The position numbers were made by a program, and so were the translations under genes. Shown piece after piece: positions 8,329 to 17,379 of a stretch of 64,000 nt of DNA. Below the pieces are notes generated by a model, which saw only the letters and a program-made list of their open reading frames with translations, did not search any database and was not told the DNA's origin. Source of the DNA: Petroclostridium sp. X23 (GTDB lineage: Bacteria; Bacillota; Clostridia; SK-Y3); the NCBI RefSeq assembly GCF_030013905.1, contig NZ_CP124862.1:682001-746000 (forward strand), read 5' to 3'. The first letter of the stretch is position 1. Every line of letters begins with the position of its first letter.

Positions 8329-8906
8329 GGGCGTTCACTTCCTTCCTGCATTTCTTGAAACTCGAATAATACCCTGGCAGATTTTCTATCTTCTAACTTC
8401 ACCACATGCTTACTATCACTAGCTGCGGTGTATTGAAAAAAGCCCTCTTTTTCAGAAGGGCTCCCATTTTTCAAACACTGCCTGGTAGAGGCTAAAAGAG
8501 AAAGTGTGTCTCCTGGGTTTATGGAATCTTTAAACTTAACCTTATGTGCTCCAGCTCCTTGAGATAACTCAATACCTCCTGCTTGCATACCCTGTATCGG
8601 GTAAATGTGACAATCAAGTCCAGCTGAGGTTTTACCAAGATTAAAGAGAATGATTGTTTCACTACTACGAACCACTCCGTTATAAAAACGAACAGGCACA
8701 ATGCTATTATTCTGCCTAAATTTCTCGAGCATGGTTTCTGTATTGATTGTGTAACCCGTCAAGCGGTCTCCTTCTTGCGCTTGAATGTCGGTAAAATAAA
8801 CCGTACCGGTGCAGTCTTCTAAAAGTAGTTTCACCGTTATGCTAACAACACGCTTTTCTTCTTTGCAATGAATGGTCTCTGCAAATCTAGTAAAAGAAAC
8901 TGACAA
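8325..8906 (-). CDS. Tail-region protein with DCTG-x-V-x-FTD module (long paralogue)
   Basis: About 194 residues. The start is uncertain: the stop of the preceding gene abuts GTG GTG codons at 8915, and a TTG at 8906 has a better-spaced AGGTGG. The segment VKLLLEDCTGTVYFTDIQAQEGDRLTGYT (about 28-56) closely parallels a segment of the next upstream gene. The rest (VRSSETIILFNLGKTSAGLDCHIYPIQGM...HKVKFKDSINPGDTLSLLASTRQC) is beta-rich. I recognise no named family. The position between the tail spike and GH18 genes suggests a baseplate or tail-tip component. It ends in a four-base overlap with the GH18 gene. Confidence 0.7.
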   Translation of the reverse strand: MSVSFTRFAETIHCKEEKRVVSITVKLLLEDCTGTVYFTDIQAQEGDRLTGYTINTETMLEKFRQNNSIVPVRFYNGVVRSSETIILFNLGKTSAGLDCHIYPIQGMQAGGIELSQGAGAHKVKFKDSINPGDTLSLLASTRQCLKNGSPSEKEGFFQYTAASDSKHVVKLEDRKSARVLFEFQEMQEGSERP

Positions 8907-8915
8907 TATCACCAC

Positions 8916-9110
8916 CTACCCATCTAGTGTCCATTTAATTTCTGATACATGGGGAGTCCAGCCTGTAGCAATAGAGCCTCCTTGTAAAAGCATATCAGTA
9001 AAAAATACTGCGCCTGTGCAATCAGAAACATATATACGAATGGTTAGAGCCTTTATCTTGCTAAACCCTCGGGGTGAGATAACATGAGCTGTATGGAAAA
9101 AATAAGCCAT
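8916..9110 (-). CDS. Short tail-region protein with DCTG module (short paralogue)
   Basis: A protein of 64 residues (MAYFFHTAHVISPRGFSK). Its centre, IRIYVSDCTGAVFFTDMLLQGGSIATGWT, matches the module in the following gene, so the two seem to descend from one domain by duplication or splitting. It ends immediately before the next gene. Function unknown; probably a small tail-tip protein. Confidence 0.65.
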   Translation of the reverse strand: MAYFFHTAHVISPRGFSKIKALTIRIYVSDCTGAVFFTDMLLQGGSIATGWTPHVSEIKWTLDG

Positions 9111-9124
9111 AGCACCACTCCTTC

Positions 9125-11647
9125 CTAAAAGAGATCAATAAACCTTGTTTCGGTTGTACCATCCTCGTATTCAATCATAACTTCAATGCCGACTTGTCCA
9201 TTAGGGCCTTTTTGAAGATTCTCTGATCCAATCTGAGCCGAGAAGGTGTAACTTTTCCTGCTTGCTGGATAAATAGTTTGAGCTAGACTTTTTGTCATAC
9301 CTAAAACCCCATCAGCTTTAAAAGAAGCATCTCCTGAGACACCATTGTTTGGATCAACATCAAATCCTGAATTGAGCCAGTAGGTGATTCCATCATCGGC
9401 TCTTGAGTTTCTTAGATGGTTAAAGGGGACTAAATCTTTTACTTCCTGCCTGTCAAGGACATCGGCTGAGGATAAAATATCGGCAGCTTTATCCCACCCA
9501 GCAGATGCATCCCCTAATTCTCTTAAGGTGGTGGATAGCTCCAGTACTGTTTTCCATGGCTCTTGTAGATTGTACTGCCTGCGCACCACACGAGTTTTCA
9601 CTGACAGATTTAAATCCTTATCATCAACGGTAACGATGTCTCCAAGATTCCAAGCTTCATGTTCATAACCTGTCAGCACGGATAAATCCATAGCTGAAAG
9701 AACATAGGAAATTCTAGGCCTTGAATACTGTGCTAATCGCATATTAGCAAACTCGAGCATCTGATAAGGATTGCTAAAGGATGAGGCATCAAGGGTTGCC
9801 ACTCTTACTTCTGATGAGTAACTGTAGTCCTCCACATATTCTTTATTTCCATTAATAGAGGCAAATGTCATCCCATCTTTTCCATATGCATAAAGTCGAG
9901 TGATTAAGCTTCTTGTATCTACTACCCTTTGTATGCTTTTCATGTTTTTTCTATAGCAAAACAAGGCTCCACTGTCTGTACCACCAAATGTCAAAAGATG
10001 CACCAACCTATTGGCACTATCAAATATTAAATCTCCACCATGAATGTTCTGTGTGGCTCGAAGAATTGATAGCGCGTTTTTCTCGGTAGATTGCCATGTT
10101 CTCCTTGTACTTACCGTTACGTTCCCTAAAGCCCAACCTGTACCAAGCAGGGCATAATGCATAGGAGCCTCTGGTGTTTCAGCGACAAAATCCATCGGCT
10201 CTTTTGCCGCGCTGAATGAAAGATCATAAAAGGCAGCTTCCGCATACACTTGTGTAATCACTCGTCCATCAGAAGTTTTCTCATCTGTCGTGGTTCGAAT
10301 TCGGTACACATCATTTACAATCTGCACCTGTTTCTCATTATCCAAAGCCTCTCGCTTGGGATCATGAAATGGCAATTTAAATTCCAAGACATCAGCACCA
10401 TTTACCTCACTGGTTACAATGATGTCAAAGGCATTTTCTAACACCGCTTCCCACGCACCGTTGGTATCCAAGACAACGGGTCTTGCAAATCCAAGCCTCT
10501 CATAAGGTGGTTTCGGAATATCATGAAGCTGTATTTCTATAAGCTTAGGTGTTCTTGTTGTATCTTGAGTGGTCAAAGTAATTCGATAACGAATATAAGC
10601 TCTATTCGGTGACTGAAGTTCTCCGCTGGGTCCCACTGACTGCCACTGTGTCCAACTGACTAAATCATCAGAGGTAGAGGTTTCAACAAGGGAGATAGCA
10701 GTTACCCCTGCTGTGTATTCGCTGGTTACGGATACTCGTCCTGTTCCTGCAAGACCACAGGCAGCTGCGGTTGTATAAAGCTGACCATTTTGAGCATAAA
10801 CACCACTTGTTGCCTTCAGCATAACAGTACCCGGCTCCGTTAGAGCATCTACATCAGCGGTACTGTCACCACCGTTTGCCAAGATAGAAGATTTGAAGTA
10901 GGAAATAAGCTCCTCCATGGTAAGCTCAGAATTCTTTTCATAAAACCAATCATCAAATCCGCCCGCATAATAATAAGTATCAGCCAGCATTCCCATGACA
11001 ATATTGGCAACACAGTTTTGATTCAAATCTCCTGTAAAAGTTCTAATGGGCGATTGCCAAATAGCACCATCACTTCGGTCACAGACCAAATTTTGTACTC
11101 TTTTGCTATTTACTTCAATAATGGACGCTATAAAATACCAACCATTATTCCTAAGGGTAATACTTGGTGTTTCCGTTTGATCATAAATCAGCGAACCCGA
11201 CGCATTATAAAGCATTAATCTTAATCTGCCTTGGTATAAGGAAACATAGAAAATCGGTTGTCCTGGTCCATGTCTGGTATTAAAGATGGGAATAAAATTT
11301 TGACCAATAGAATAAGTTGTCGGGTTAATCCATCCACCCACTACGATTTTTTCTCCTAAATCACTAAAAAAGCTACCGTCATTGGTAGCCACTAAATGGG
11401 TTCTTTCACTTGTAGGATTGACAATGTTTTGCCTGAAAAATCTCCCGAGTCTACCTAAAACCAAACTAGCTGAAGTTCCTGACCATCCGGAAACAAAGAA
11501 GTTTCTGTTATTGCCCGATGCATCTAAAAGCATGGTGTTTCCATCTGGCGCTGATTCATTAAATCTCCAAAGTCCAACGGTTTGATCACTTACTGGATAC
11601 TCGCCTGTGAAATCTGTTTGCACTGTTAAAATCGACTTAATGGCCAC
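9125..11647 (-). CDS. Tail spike / prophage endopeptidase-tail protein with LamG-like N-terminus
   Basis: A protein of 840 residues. Residues about 20-260 look like a LamG/concanavalin-type lectin fold (VGLWRFNES...NTMLLDASGNNRNF...KIVVGGWINPTTY...NNGWYFIASIIEV). A beta-sandwich region follows at about 270-380 (SWTQWQSVGPSG...YIRYRITLTTQDTTRTPKLIEIQL). From about 395 on it matches the Prophage_tail (endopeptidase tail) family, with FARPVVLDTNGAWEAVLENAFDI and EAWNLGDIVTVDD. It corresponds to the Tal protein of siphophages that forms the baseplate tip and binds host surface polymers. It follows Dit directly, as expected. Confidence 0.85.
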   Translation of the reverse strand: MAIKSILTVQTDFTGEYPVSDQTVGLWRFNESAPDGNTMLLDASGNNRNFFVSGWSGTSASLVLGRLGRFFRQNIVNPTSERTHLVATNDGSFFSDLGEKIVVGGWINPTTYSIGQNFIPIFNTRHGPGQPIFYVSLYQGRLRLMLYNASGSLIYDQTETPSITLRNNGWYFIASIIEVNSKRVQNLVCDRSDGAIWQSPIRTFTGDLNQNCVANIVMGMLADTYYYAGGFDDWFYEKNSELTMEELISYFKSSILANGGDSTADVDALTEPGTVMLKATSGVYAQNGQLYTTAAACGLAGTGRVSVTSEYTAGVTAISLVETSTSDDLVSWTQWQSVGPSGELQSPNRAYIRYRITLTTQDTTRTPKLIEIQLHDIPKPPYERLGFARPVVLDTNGAWEAVLENAFDIIVTSEVNGADVLEFKLPFHDPKREALDNEKQVQIVNDVYRIRTTTDEKTSDGRVITQVYAEAAFYDLSFSAAKEPMDFVAETPEAPMHYALLGTGWALGNVTVSTRRTWQSTEKNALSILRATQNIHGGDLIFDSANRLVHLLTFGGTDSGALFCYRKNMKSIQRVVDTRSLITRLYAYGKDGMTFASINGNKEYVEDYSYSSEVRVATLDASSFSNPYQMLEFANMRLAQYSRPRISYVLSAMDLSVLTGYEHEAWNLGDIVTVDDKDLNLSVKTRVVRRQYNLQEPWKTVLELSTTLRELGDASAGWDKAADILSSADVLDRQEVKDLVPFNHLRNSRADDGITYWLNSGFDVDPNNGVSGDASFKADGVLGMTKSLAQTIYPASRKSYTFSAQIGSENLQKGPNGQVGIEVMIEYEDGTTETRFIDLF

Positions 11648-11651
11648 CTTA

Positions 11652-12425
11652 TCACCTCCATCTGCTCTTAGCCAGAATCCTTAATTCAGAAAATGTTGCT
11701 CCCGCCACAGTGATTGCTATTTCATTATCTCCCTTATGAAGAACAGGAAAATTCAGCTCATCCAAGCCTGGTAAACCATTTCTCAATGTGTTTCCGTTTA
11801 TATCCGTTATTTTGGCGGTCACTAGCCCACTGTCAATGACAAGAACTTCATCTGCGGTTAAAGCTCCAACAACTCGTAATTCTTCTCCATTGGTTGTAAT
11901 CGAGATATAGGTGGAGGATGAACTGCTAATTGTCCCCTTAATTTGATAAACGGGTTCTGAGTCAGCATTTCCGGTTAATCTTTCAATCACATGGTTGCCT
12001 TCACTGGAAATTGTAAATTGCTCATCTGTCAAAGCATAAGCATGAGGGTCTGGGCAGATAAACTTAAGATCAAATGCCCCTGCCGTTCTAAGTAGCCTCT
12101 CACAATCCACCTGCTCAGTAAGACGGGCATAAAAGTAACGATCTGGAATATCATCCAATACAAGTTGTTTCAAACCATTCATGGGGTTTAACCATTCAGC
12201 TAACCCATCCAATACATCTACTAGATCAGCAAAACTTTTTTGTGGGTATACATTACAATTAACGATAATGATTCGCTCTGAGCTATCACAACCAAAATCA
12301 GCAACACCCGCTTTACCCGGCACCATTTCATAAGAGTTTCTAAGAGCGGGCGATGCCTGCCAGCTTGTGAGTCTTGCTTTTATCTTCATGTCCTTTGAAC
12401 TAATGCCGTTATAAATAAATCCCAT
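11652..12425 (-). CDS. Distal tail protein (Dit)
   Basis: A protein of 257 residues of the siphovirus distal tail (Dit/ORF46-like) family. The N-terminus (MGFIYNGISSKDMKIKARLTSWQASPALRNSYEMVPGKAGV) is the typical opening of the Dit ring domain, and KFICPDPHAY marks the hinge to a C-terminal beta-sandwich (about residues 130-257). Dit forms the hexameric hub joining tail tube and baseplate. It lies between the tape measure and the tail spike gene, the conserved order for these phages. Confidence 0.9.
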   Translation of the reverse strand: MGFIYNGISSKDMKIKARLTSWQASPALRNSYEMVPGKAGVADFGCDSSERIIIVNCNVYPQKSFADLVDVLDGLAEWLNPMNGLKQLVLDDIPDRYFYARLTEQVDCERLLRTAGAFDLKFICPDPHAYALTDEQFTISSEGNHVIERLTGNADSEPVYQIKGTISSSSSTYISITTNGEELRVVGALTADEVLVIDSGLVTAKITDINGNTLRNGLPGLDELNFPVLHKGDNEIAITVAGATFSELRILAKSRWR

Positions 12426-12438
12426 ACATCGCCCTCCT

Positions 12439-14724
12439 TTACGTTGTAATAAAGCGCCCCTGCGCTCGAGAACCGGTCTGCATTAAATTGTAGAGTTCTT
12501 GTGATATCTTTCTAATATCATCTTCACTTCGTACAATCATCTGCTGAATGGTAATTAAAGAGCCACCAAGCATTCCATATCCGCCACCTGCACCACCATT
12601 TACATTTACATCGGAGTCTAAATTAAAATCTGTGGGGATGACCTTTTGCATATCTTCACTAACATCATCCATGGCCTTCTCAAAGCCTACACCGATACCT
12701 TCACCCATGTTTTCACCAATACCTGCGAAAACTTGAGATGGAGATCGGATGCCTAAAAGTCCCTTAACTCCTTTGACAATTCCACCAACCATGTCACTGA
12801 CTTTGTTTTTAAGCCAAGTCACCATGGAGGCAATACCATCCCAGAGTCCTCTGGCGATGTTTTTACCCACATCAATAATGGCCGGTATGGCTTTACCTAA
12901 ACCAGTCACTATTGCTGTAATAATCTGAGGAATTTGTGCCACTAACTGAGGAATAGCCCGAATTAATCCTGCCGCAAGCTGAATAGTCAGCTGAACACCC
13001 ATCTCAATAATCTTAGGTAGATTTGTGGTTATAAAAGTAATAATGCTACTTATAATTTGCGGTAAAGCCTGAATTAATGTAGGCAGTGCATTTAAGATAC
13101 CTTGTGCCAAACCACTGATAATTTGAAAAGCCGCTTCTAGGACCAAATCCAGATTATTAATCAATGTTTCTACAATCAAAATCACGGCTTCTACGATGGA
13201 CGGAATTAGTTCCGGCAGTGCTTCACCAATGCCAGTGGCAAGGGTAACAATCATCACAAGTGCCGCTTCAACAAGGGCAGGGAGATTGGCAATGATTCCA
13301 TCCACTAAAGTTAGTACCAACTGAAGCGCCCCTTGAGTTATCTGTGGCAATGCCTCAATAAGACCGCCCACTATGGTCATAATAATATTTGTCGCTGCAT
13401 CAATCAGTGTTGGTAAATTATCCAAAATACCGTTAACAAGAGCAATGACTAGCTCAGGAGCAACTTCTGCAATGGCAGCTATCAGTCCAGTGACCACATC
13501 TAAGATTTGAGGAAGAATTACTGCTATCTGGTCTACCGTTTCTTTGGCTCCAGCTTTTAACTGTTCCGCTGCACCTTCTTGTCCTGTGATTAGACCTGTA
13601 AGACCATCAAGGATCATGGTAAAGCCGGGGAGGAGTTGGGAAGTGATGTTATTTTTCACACCGGTAAAAGAACGGGTAAGATTATCCATAGCATCGGTAT
13701 ACTCGACTGCAGCATCGATGGATTTATCACTCATCACAAGCCCTAGCTCGCTGGCTTTGTTCTTTAAGTCTTCTGTGCTTTCTGCAGTTTGGTTTAAAAG
13801 GGCTGCTAGTTCCACTGATGAGTTTCCAAGGAGATCATTGGCAATGGCCGCTTTTTCGCCTTCATCAGCAATCCCCTGCAGCCCTCTCACCGTCATCTCA
13901 AAGATTTCTTCTCTTGATTTCCCTTGGAGATCTTCCATTGAGATGCCTAATCGCCTGAATTTATCAGTGGCAGAAGTACTACCATTGATGGCATCATCAA
14001 CCGTGTTATTTAGTTTTTTCATGCCATTTTCTAAAGTAGATATGCTTGCACCATTTTGCGAAAGCACATAGTCCCACTCTTGATAGCCTTTTCTGGAAAG
14101 TCCTATGCGTTGACTTGCTTTATCAATCTCATCTCCAGCTGCAGCCGCATCATTAGCCATGTCATAAAGCTTTTTACCGGCGGCAACTGCAGCAGTTCCA
14201 ATGGCAGCCATAGCCGCTCCGATTGCCACACCGATTCCTTTGACAATACTGCCTAGTTTCTCAAATTTTCCTCCCGCATCATCTGCAACGTTGGCACTCT
14301 TTTTTATCTCATCACCAAAATCGTCCGCTTCATTTCCCGCTTCATCAAAACCTTCACTGGCTTCATTTAGTGCTTTGTTATTTTCACCAAGCTCCCGTTC
14401 CATCTTATTTAAATCAGCGTTGGCATTATTAAGCTGGATTTGCCAAGCCTGTGTTCTCTTATCATTTTCACCAAAGGATTCAGCGGCATTTTTAAGGGCA
14501 GCTTCCAAAGTGCCGATTTTATTCTTTTGTGCATCTATTTCCTTATTTAAAACTTCGTTTCTTGCCGTTAAGGCCTGGACAGATTTATCCTGCTTATCAA
14601 ACTGTGAGGATACCAGTTTCATCTCAGATCCCAGAACCTTAAATGTCTGATTGATGTCACGAAGTGCACTTTTAAATTCCTTCTCGCCCTCAACACCAAT
14701 TTTGAGCCCAAAGTTATCTGCCAA
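12439..14724 (-). CDS. Tape measure protein
   Basis: About 761 residues. A TTG at 14724 with GGAGG eight bases upstream is the better start; a GTG at 14730 is too close to that site. The N-terminal 130 residues are coiled coil (FKVLGSEMKLVSSQFDKQDKSVQALTARNEVLNKEID). A conserved domain follows (YDMANDAAAAGDEIDKASQRIGLSRKGYQEWDYV). Residues about 400-640 are a long series of hydrophobic repeats (LVNGILDNLPTLIDAATNIIMTIVGGLIEALPQITQGA) that pack inside the tube. A C-terminal segment GIRSPSQVFAGIGENMGEGIGVGFEKAM is typical of the family. It sets tail length and helps DNA entry. Confidence 0.95.
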   Translation of the reverse strand: MADNFGLKIGVEGEKEFKSALRDINQTFKVLGSEMKLVSSQFDKQDKSVQALTARNEVLNKEIDAQKNKIGTLEAALKNAAESFGENDKRTQAWQIQLNNANADLNKMERELGENNKALNEASEGFDEAGNEADDFGDEIKKSANVADDAGGKFEKLGSIVKGIGVAIGAAMAAIGTAAVAAGKKLYDMANDAAAAGDEIDKASQRIGLSRKGYQEWDYVLSQNGASISTLENGMKKLNNTVDDAINGSTSATDKFRRLGISMEDLQGKSREEIFEMTVRGLQGIADEGEKAAIANDLLGNSSVELAALLNQTAESTEDLKNKASELGLVMSDKSIDAAVEYTDAMDNLTRSFTGVKNNITSQLLPGFTMILDGLTGLITGQEGAAEQLKAGAKETVDQIAVILPQILDVVTGLIAAIAEVAPELVIALVNGILDNLPTLIDAATNIIMTIVGGLIEALPQITQGALQLVLTLVDGIIANLPALVEAALVMIVTLATGIGEALPELIPSIVEAVILIVETLINNLDLVLEAAFQIISGLAQGILNALPTLIQALPQIISSIITFITTNLPKIIEMGVQLTIQLAAGLIRAIPQLVAQIPQIITAIVTGLGKAIPAIIDVGKNIARGLWDGIASMVTWLKNKVSDMVGGIVKGVKGLLGIRSPSQVFAGIGENMGEGIGVGFEKAMDDVSEDMQKVIPTDFNLDSDVNVNGGAGGGYGMLGGSLITIQQMIVRSEDDIRKISQELYNLMQTGSRAQGRFITT

Positions 14725-14749
14725 AATCACCGCCTCCTTCCTTTAAAAA

Positions 14750-14961
14750 TCAAATACCATAGGGAATAACATCATCTATGGAAATCTCCCTTTTTTGCTT
14801 GCTCAGTCCAAGGAACTGTTTGTGACATTCCCATAAATCCATCAAAAGCCCAATTGGTGTAAGCCAGGTTTCCTCTTCAGTACGATTTAAATGGACTGTT
14901 CCGTAATATAAAAGCCGGGTAAAGAGCTCCTCCTCATTTACCCGGTTTGTGCGTTTTTTGA
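14750..14961 (-). CDS. gpT extension of the tail chaperone (made by -1 frameshift)
   Basis: Downstream of the chaperone stop, the -1 frame is open for about 70 codons. Read from the slippery site it continues as KKRTNRVNEEELFTRLLYYG, then HLNRTEEETWLTP and IGLLMDLWECHKQF, ending at a TGA at 14750-14752. The ending matches the usual T-domain style of siphophage chaperones, with acidic, tryptophan-containing motifs that recruit the tape measure protein. It has no ribosome site of its own. It should be made only as a gpG-gpT fusion from the AAAAAAC site at 14953-14959. Confidence 0.85.
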
Positions 14962-15321
14962 GTCATCTTCCGATGCAATATTTCGTTTCGTCCCTTTAAA
15001 CATCGCTTCCATCAGTGCGTTTTTATATGTGGCTAACTCCAAAGGTGAAGTAAGAAGTTCAATCTCCTCTTGCGTGAGAAGATTCTTCTTATCATTCGGA
15101 TTTCGCAGGTTATAAATAAGCAAACTTTGATTGGCCATTAATGTAATCAACCAGACAATCTCATCCAGTGCCATCTCGAAGTTTTCTGATTTCATAAGCT
15201 TTTCACCCAGGTTTTCAAGCCCACCATATCTTCCTGCAATTTCTTTTGTTGCCTTAGTCGTTAAAATAAGTTCATACTCTTGACCACTAATAGTAATCTT
15301 TGCGCTGCGTTCGTTATCCAT
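14938..15321 (-). CDS. Tail assembly chaperone (gpG-like)
   Basis: A protein of 127 residues located between the major tail protein and the tape measure gene. It has a beta N-terminus (SAKITISGQEYELILTTKATKEIAGRYGG) and a helical remainder (ENFEMALDEIVWLITLMANQSLLIYNL), typical of gpG-type chaperones that coat the tape measure protein. Near its end the codons TCA AAA AAC form the canonical heptamer A AAA AAC at 14953-14959, a -1 ribosomal slip site. The unshifted product stops at 14938. Confidence 0.88.
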   Translation of the reverse strand: MDNERSAKITISGQEYELILTTKATKEIAGRYGGLENLGEKLMKSENFEMALDEIVWLITLMANQSLLIYNLRNPNDKKNLLTQEEIELLTSPLELATYKNALMEAMFKGTKRNIASEDDSKNAQTG

Positions 15322-15332
15322 GGAACATCCTC

Positions 15333-15935
15333 CTATTCTTCAGTGCCACCAGAGGCAGCAAATGTAGGTTCATATACTTCGTTGTACCATCCGGTAATAA
15401 TTGATTGTGTGACTCCTTCATCACCCTCGTTAACTTCTGCTTTCCAAGGATGCCTGCCCTGACCATCCAATTTATTCCTGCGTAGCACTGTCCCTTCAAT
15501 GGTTGGCGTTGAGAAGGTAATGCTATCGCCTTTGGTAGCCAGATTAGTGGCCGGGATACCAAACTTGACACGATACAGCCAAAAATAACGATACTTTCCG
15601 TTTGCTTTTTTAGCTCTAAAGCCTACCGCAACAGGGTCACCACCATCTTCACTGGTTGAAATGAGCACATGATTGTCATCAATGGTTGCTCCTGTGAGAT
15701 CTCCTGCGGCAGTCACACCAATATCATCAATGCCAAGCGCTAATGTGCCACTTCTGAACTCTTTAATGATTTCAGCCGCACCATCATCGGCATAAAGCGT
15801 TGCCTCAGCAAGTTCCACCGACAGTTCTGCACTGATGGCTTTTGCCAAGGGCACAGGGGTTTCATAAGTCTCATCACCGCTTGCATCCTCGGTGATTTTT
15901 GCATAATAAAGTCTATCAAGACCAATTGTAGCCAT
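15333..15935 (-). CDS. Major tail protein (phi13 family)
   Basis: A protein of 200 residues that polymerises into the tail tube. The opening (MATIGLDRLYYAKITEDASGDETYETPVPLAKAISAELS) is characteristic of phi13-type major tail proteins. The Asp/Gly-rich body includes GIDDIGVTAAGDLTGATIDDNHVLISTSEDGGDPVAVGFRA and KYRYFWLYRVKFGIP. It lies between the tail completion and chaperone genes, as in other HK97-type siphophages. Confidence 0.92.
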   Translation of the reverse strand: MATIGLDRLYYAKITEDASGDETYETPVPLAKAISAELSVELAEATLYADDGAAEIIKEFRSGTLALGIDDIGVTAAGDLTGATIDDNHVLISTSEDGGDPVAVGFRAKKANGKYRYFWLYRVKFGIPATNLATKGDSITFSTPTIEGTVLRRNKLDGQGRHPWKAEVNEGDEGVTQSIITGWYNEVYEPTFAASGGTEE

Positions 15936-15938
15936 ATT

Positions 15939-16292
15939 TTATTCCTCCATTTCTAATTTAAATTCATAAGGTTTTGCCACATCAATGGCATAGTGGTGGT
16001 AGCCAGTATCATCTTCATGCCCGATATACCTACGGTCTGTTATTGTAAAATCCGCACCCAAAAGAGTGCGGACTAAATTATTTTTAATGCCTATATAGTT
16101 ACCTTTTACAAATAGGGAAAGTCTAACTTCCTGCACTTCATATTCAGGATTGTTATCAGCATGAACCTCAAACAAATCGACAAGAGGTGTGATTACAAGA
16201 TAAACATCAGGAGGCACACCAGAAAAAACACCTGTCTCTACTGGAATGCTACACATATCTGCGATGAGATTTAATTCTTTTAAGATGCTCAT
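15939..16292 (-). CDS. Tail completion / terminator-like protein
   Basis: A protein of 117 residues between the gp10-like protein and the major tail protein, the position of the tail terminator in HK97-type phages. The sequence reads as an alternating alpha/beta fold (VETGVFSGVPPDVYLVITPLVDLFEVHADN...VQEVRLSLFVKGNYIGIKNNLVRTLLGADFTITDRRYIGHEDDTGYHHYAIDVA), in keeping with minor tail proteins. Family assignment rests mainly on gene order. Its start overlaps the previous gene by four bases. Confidence 0.75.
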   Translation of the reverse strand: MSILKELNLIADMCSIPVETGVFSGVPPDVYLVITPLVDLFEVHADNNPEYEVQEVRLSLFVKGNYIGIKNNLVRTLLGADFTITDRRYIGHEDDTGYHHYAIDVAKPYEFKLEMEE

Positions 16293-16720
16293 ATCTTATC
16301 CACCTCTTCATCAAATCGCTGTTTCATTGCTTCTATACAGGCTTTTCTTGAAGTCCTTCTTGCTGGCTTTAAAAATGGTTTGGGCGGTTGACCGGATTTC
16401 CCATACTCTATGATATTGGCTATCTTGGCATTGCTTTCACCATTTCTTCTTGGTTCTTTAAAACCCACTTTTACATTAAAATTACCGTTTCGATCTAGCT
16501 TAGCAGGGGAGACACCAAGGGAATCGACTAGTTCACCCGTAGACCGGCTTTTTTCTTTTGTTCCACTACCAATAGTCCCTTGTAAATTTGACTTTACTCT
16601 TTCTAGAACTACTTCCCCTCCTGATTCCAGCACCTTCGGTATAATTTCATCTGTCTTATCACCCAGCTTTGAAAGTTTTAGAAGAAAATCCTCCGGCATT
16701 TTAACATCTGCTTTAGCCAC
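16289..16720 (-). CDS. HK97 gp10-like head-tail/tail protein
   Basis: About 143 residues, from a GTG at 16720 (VAKADVKMPEDFLLKLSKLGDK) that has AGGTGG upstream and overlaps the head-closure gene; a start at 16753 is possible but less likely. The motifs EYGKSGQPPKPFLKPA and RKACIEAMKQRFDEEV are the family signature of HK97 gp10, with its typical P-x-PFL-x-PA sequence. It is required for joining or completing the tail. Gene order (head closure, gp10, tail terminator, major tail protein) agrees. Confidence 0.88.
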   Translation of the reverse strand: MAKADVKMPEDFLLKLSKLGDKTDEIIPKVLESGGEVVLERVKSNLQGTIGSGTKEKSRSTGELVDSLGVSPAKLDRNGNFNVKVGFKEPRRNGESNAKIANIIEYGKSGQPPKPFLKPARRTSRKACIEAMKQRFDEEVDKI

Positions 16721-17048
16721 TTGATGCCACCACCTTTTTCGCCAAAACTTCAATATACATACCTTTTCCTTTCACATCTTCCACACTTGTAATTTCGTAT
16801 CGTCCATCACTGCACGCAATGACCATCTTGGTAGACACCGGAATATCTGGTATCTTACGAAAGCAAAACAGTGCGGTGGCTTCAGAGAAGGTTGCTCTAT
16901 TGGCCCATTTTTCATTCCCGTGACGGTCTTCCTTATAGGCACGAACAGACGCAACAATGGTGTCAGTGGGTTTACTAAAACCCTCACTGTCTTTTGCTGT
17001 TTCAACAGAAATAATATCTATAAAGGTATTCATTTTTCCAAAGCTCAT
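16713..17048 (-). CDS. Head closure protein (SPP1 gp16-like)
   Basis: A protein of 111 residues, MSFGKMNTFIDIISVETAKDSEGFSKPTDTIVASVRAYKEDRHGNEKWANRA, typical of phage head-closure (head-tail adaptor) proteins. The later motif KMVIACSDGRYEITSVEDVKGKGMYIEVLAKKV is the conserved beta-barrel core. Twelve copies would cap the head after packaging. It sits just after the gp6-like connector, with four bases between stop and start. Confidence 0.9.
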   Translation of the reverse strand: MSFGKMNTFIDIISVETAKDSEGFSKPTDTIVASVRAYKEDRHGNEKWANRATFSEATALFCFRKIPDIPVSTKMVIACSDGRYEITSVEDVKGKGMYIEVLAKKVVASSG

Positions 17049-17051
17049 ACG

Positions 17052-17369
17052 CTACACCTTCCAATCCCGATCAAGCCTAAGCAGTAAATTTACCGTATTC
17101 CAAACCTGCTGGCCTGCCTGCACATTATCAGCAAAAAAGCCACCCGTACTGCCATCCCGACTTTCATAGAAGTGGGATGACAGCATGATGATGGCTTGCT
17201 CCGTAGTTGGCGGCATTGCATTTTCGCTATAATGACCTTCCGGCAGATGCTGGTAACTCTCCGCATAGGAGGTTGCAGTGGTGATGTATGTCTGAAGAAG
17301 TTCATCATCACGATCATGCTCAAGAATTAGATTTGCCTTTACCTTTTCAAACAGTGTCATCACCGTCAC
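17052..17369 (-). CDS. Head-tail connector (gp6-like)
   Basis: A protein of 105 residues: MTLFEKVKANLILEHDRDDELLQTYITTATSYAESYQHLPEGHY is the helical start of gp6-like connectors, and PPTTEQAIIMLSSHFYESRDGSTGGFFADN..QQVWNTVNLLLRLDRDWKV is the conserved second half. The ring it forms would bind below the portal. The likely start is the ATG near 17363 (MTLFEK), after GGAAGGTGACGGTG; the ATG-like codon at 17369 is an alternative. Confidence 0.88.
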   Translation of the reverse strand: MTVMTLFEKVKANLILEHDRDDELLQTYITTATSYAESYQHLPEGHYSENAMPPTTEQAIIMLSSHFYESRDGSTGGFFADNVQAGQQVWNTVNLLLRLDRDWKV

Positions 17370-17379
17370 CTTCCTTTCT

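Noticed and set aside
8478..8490. Third copy of the leader palindrome (CCTGGTAGAGGC)
   Set aside because: It lies inside a coding region and lacks the rest of the motif.
13544..14650. Long plus-strand open frames in the tape measure gene
   Set aside because: They arise from the biased, repetitive codons of the tape measure protein and show no domain or ribosome site.
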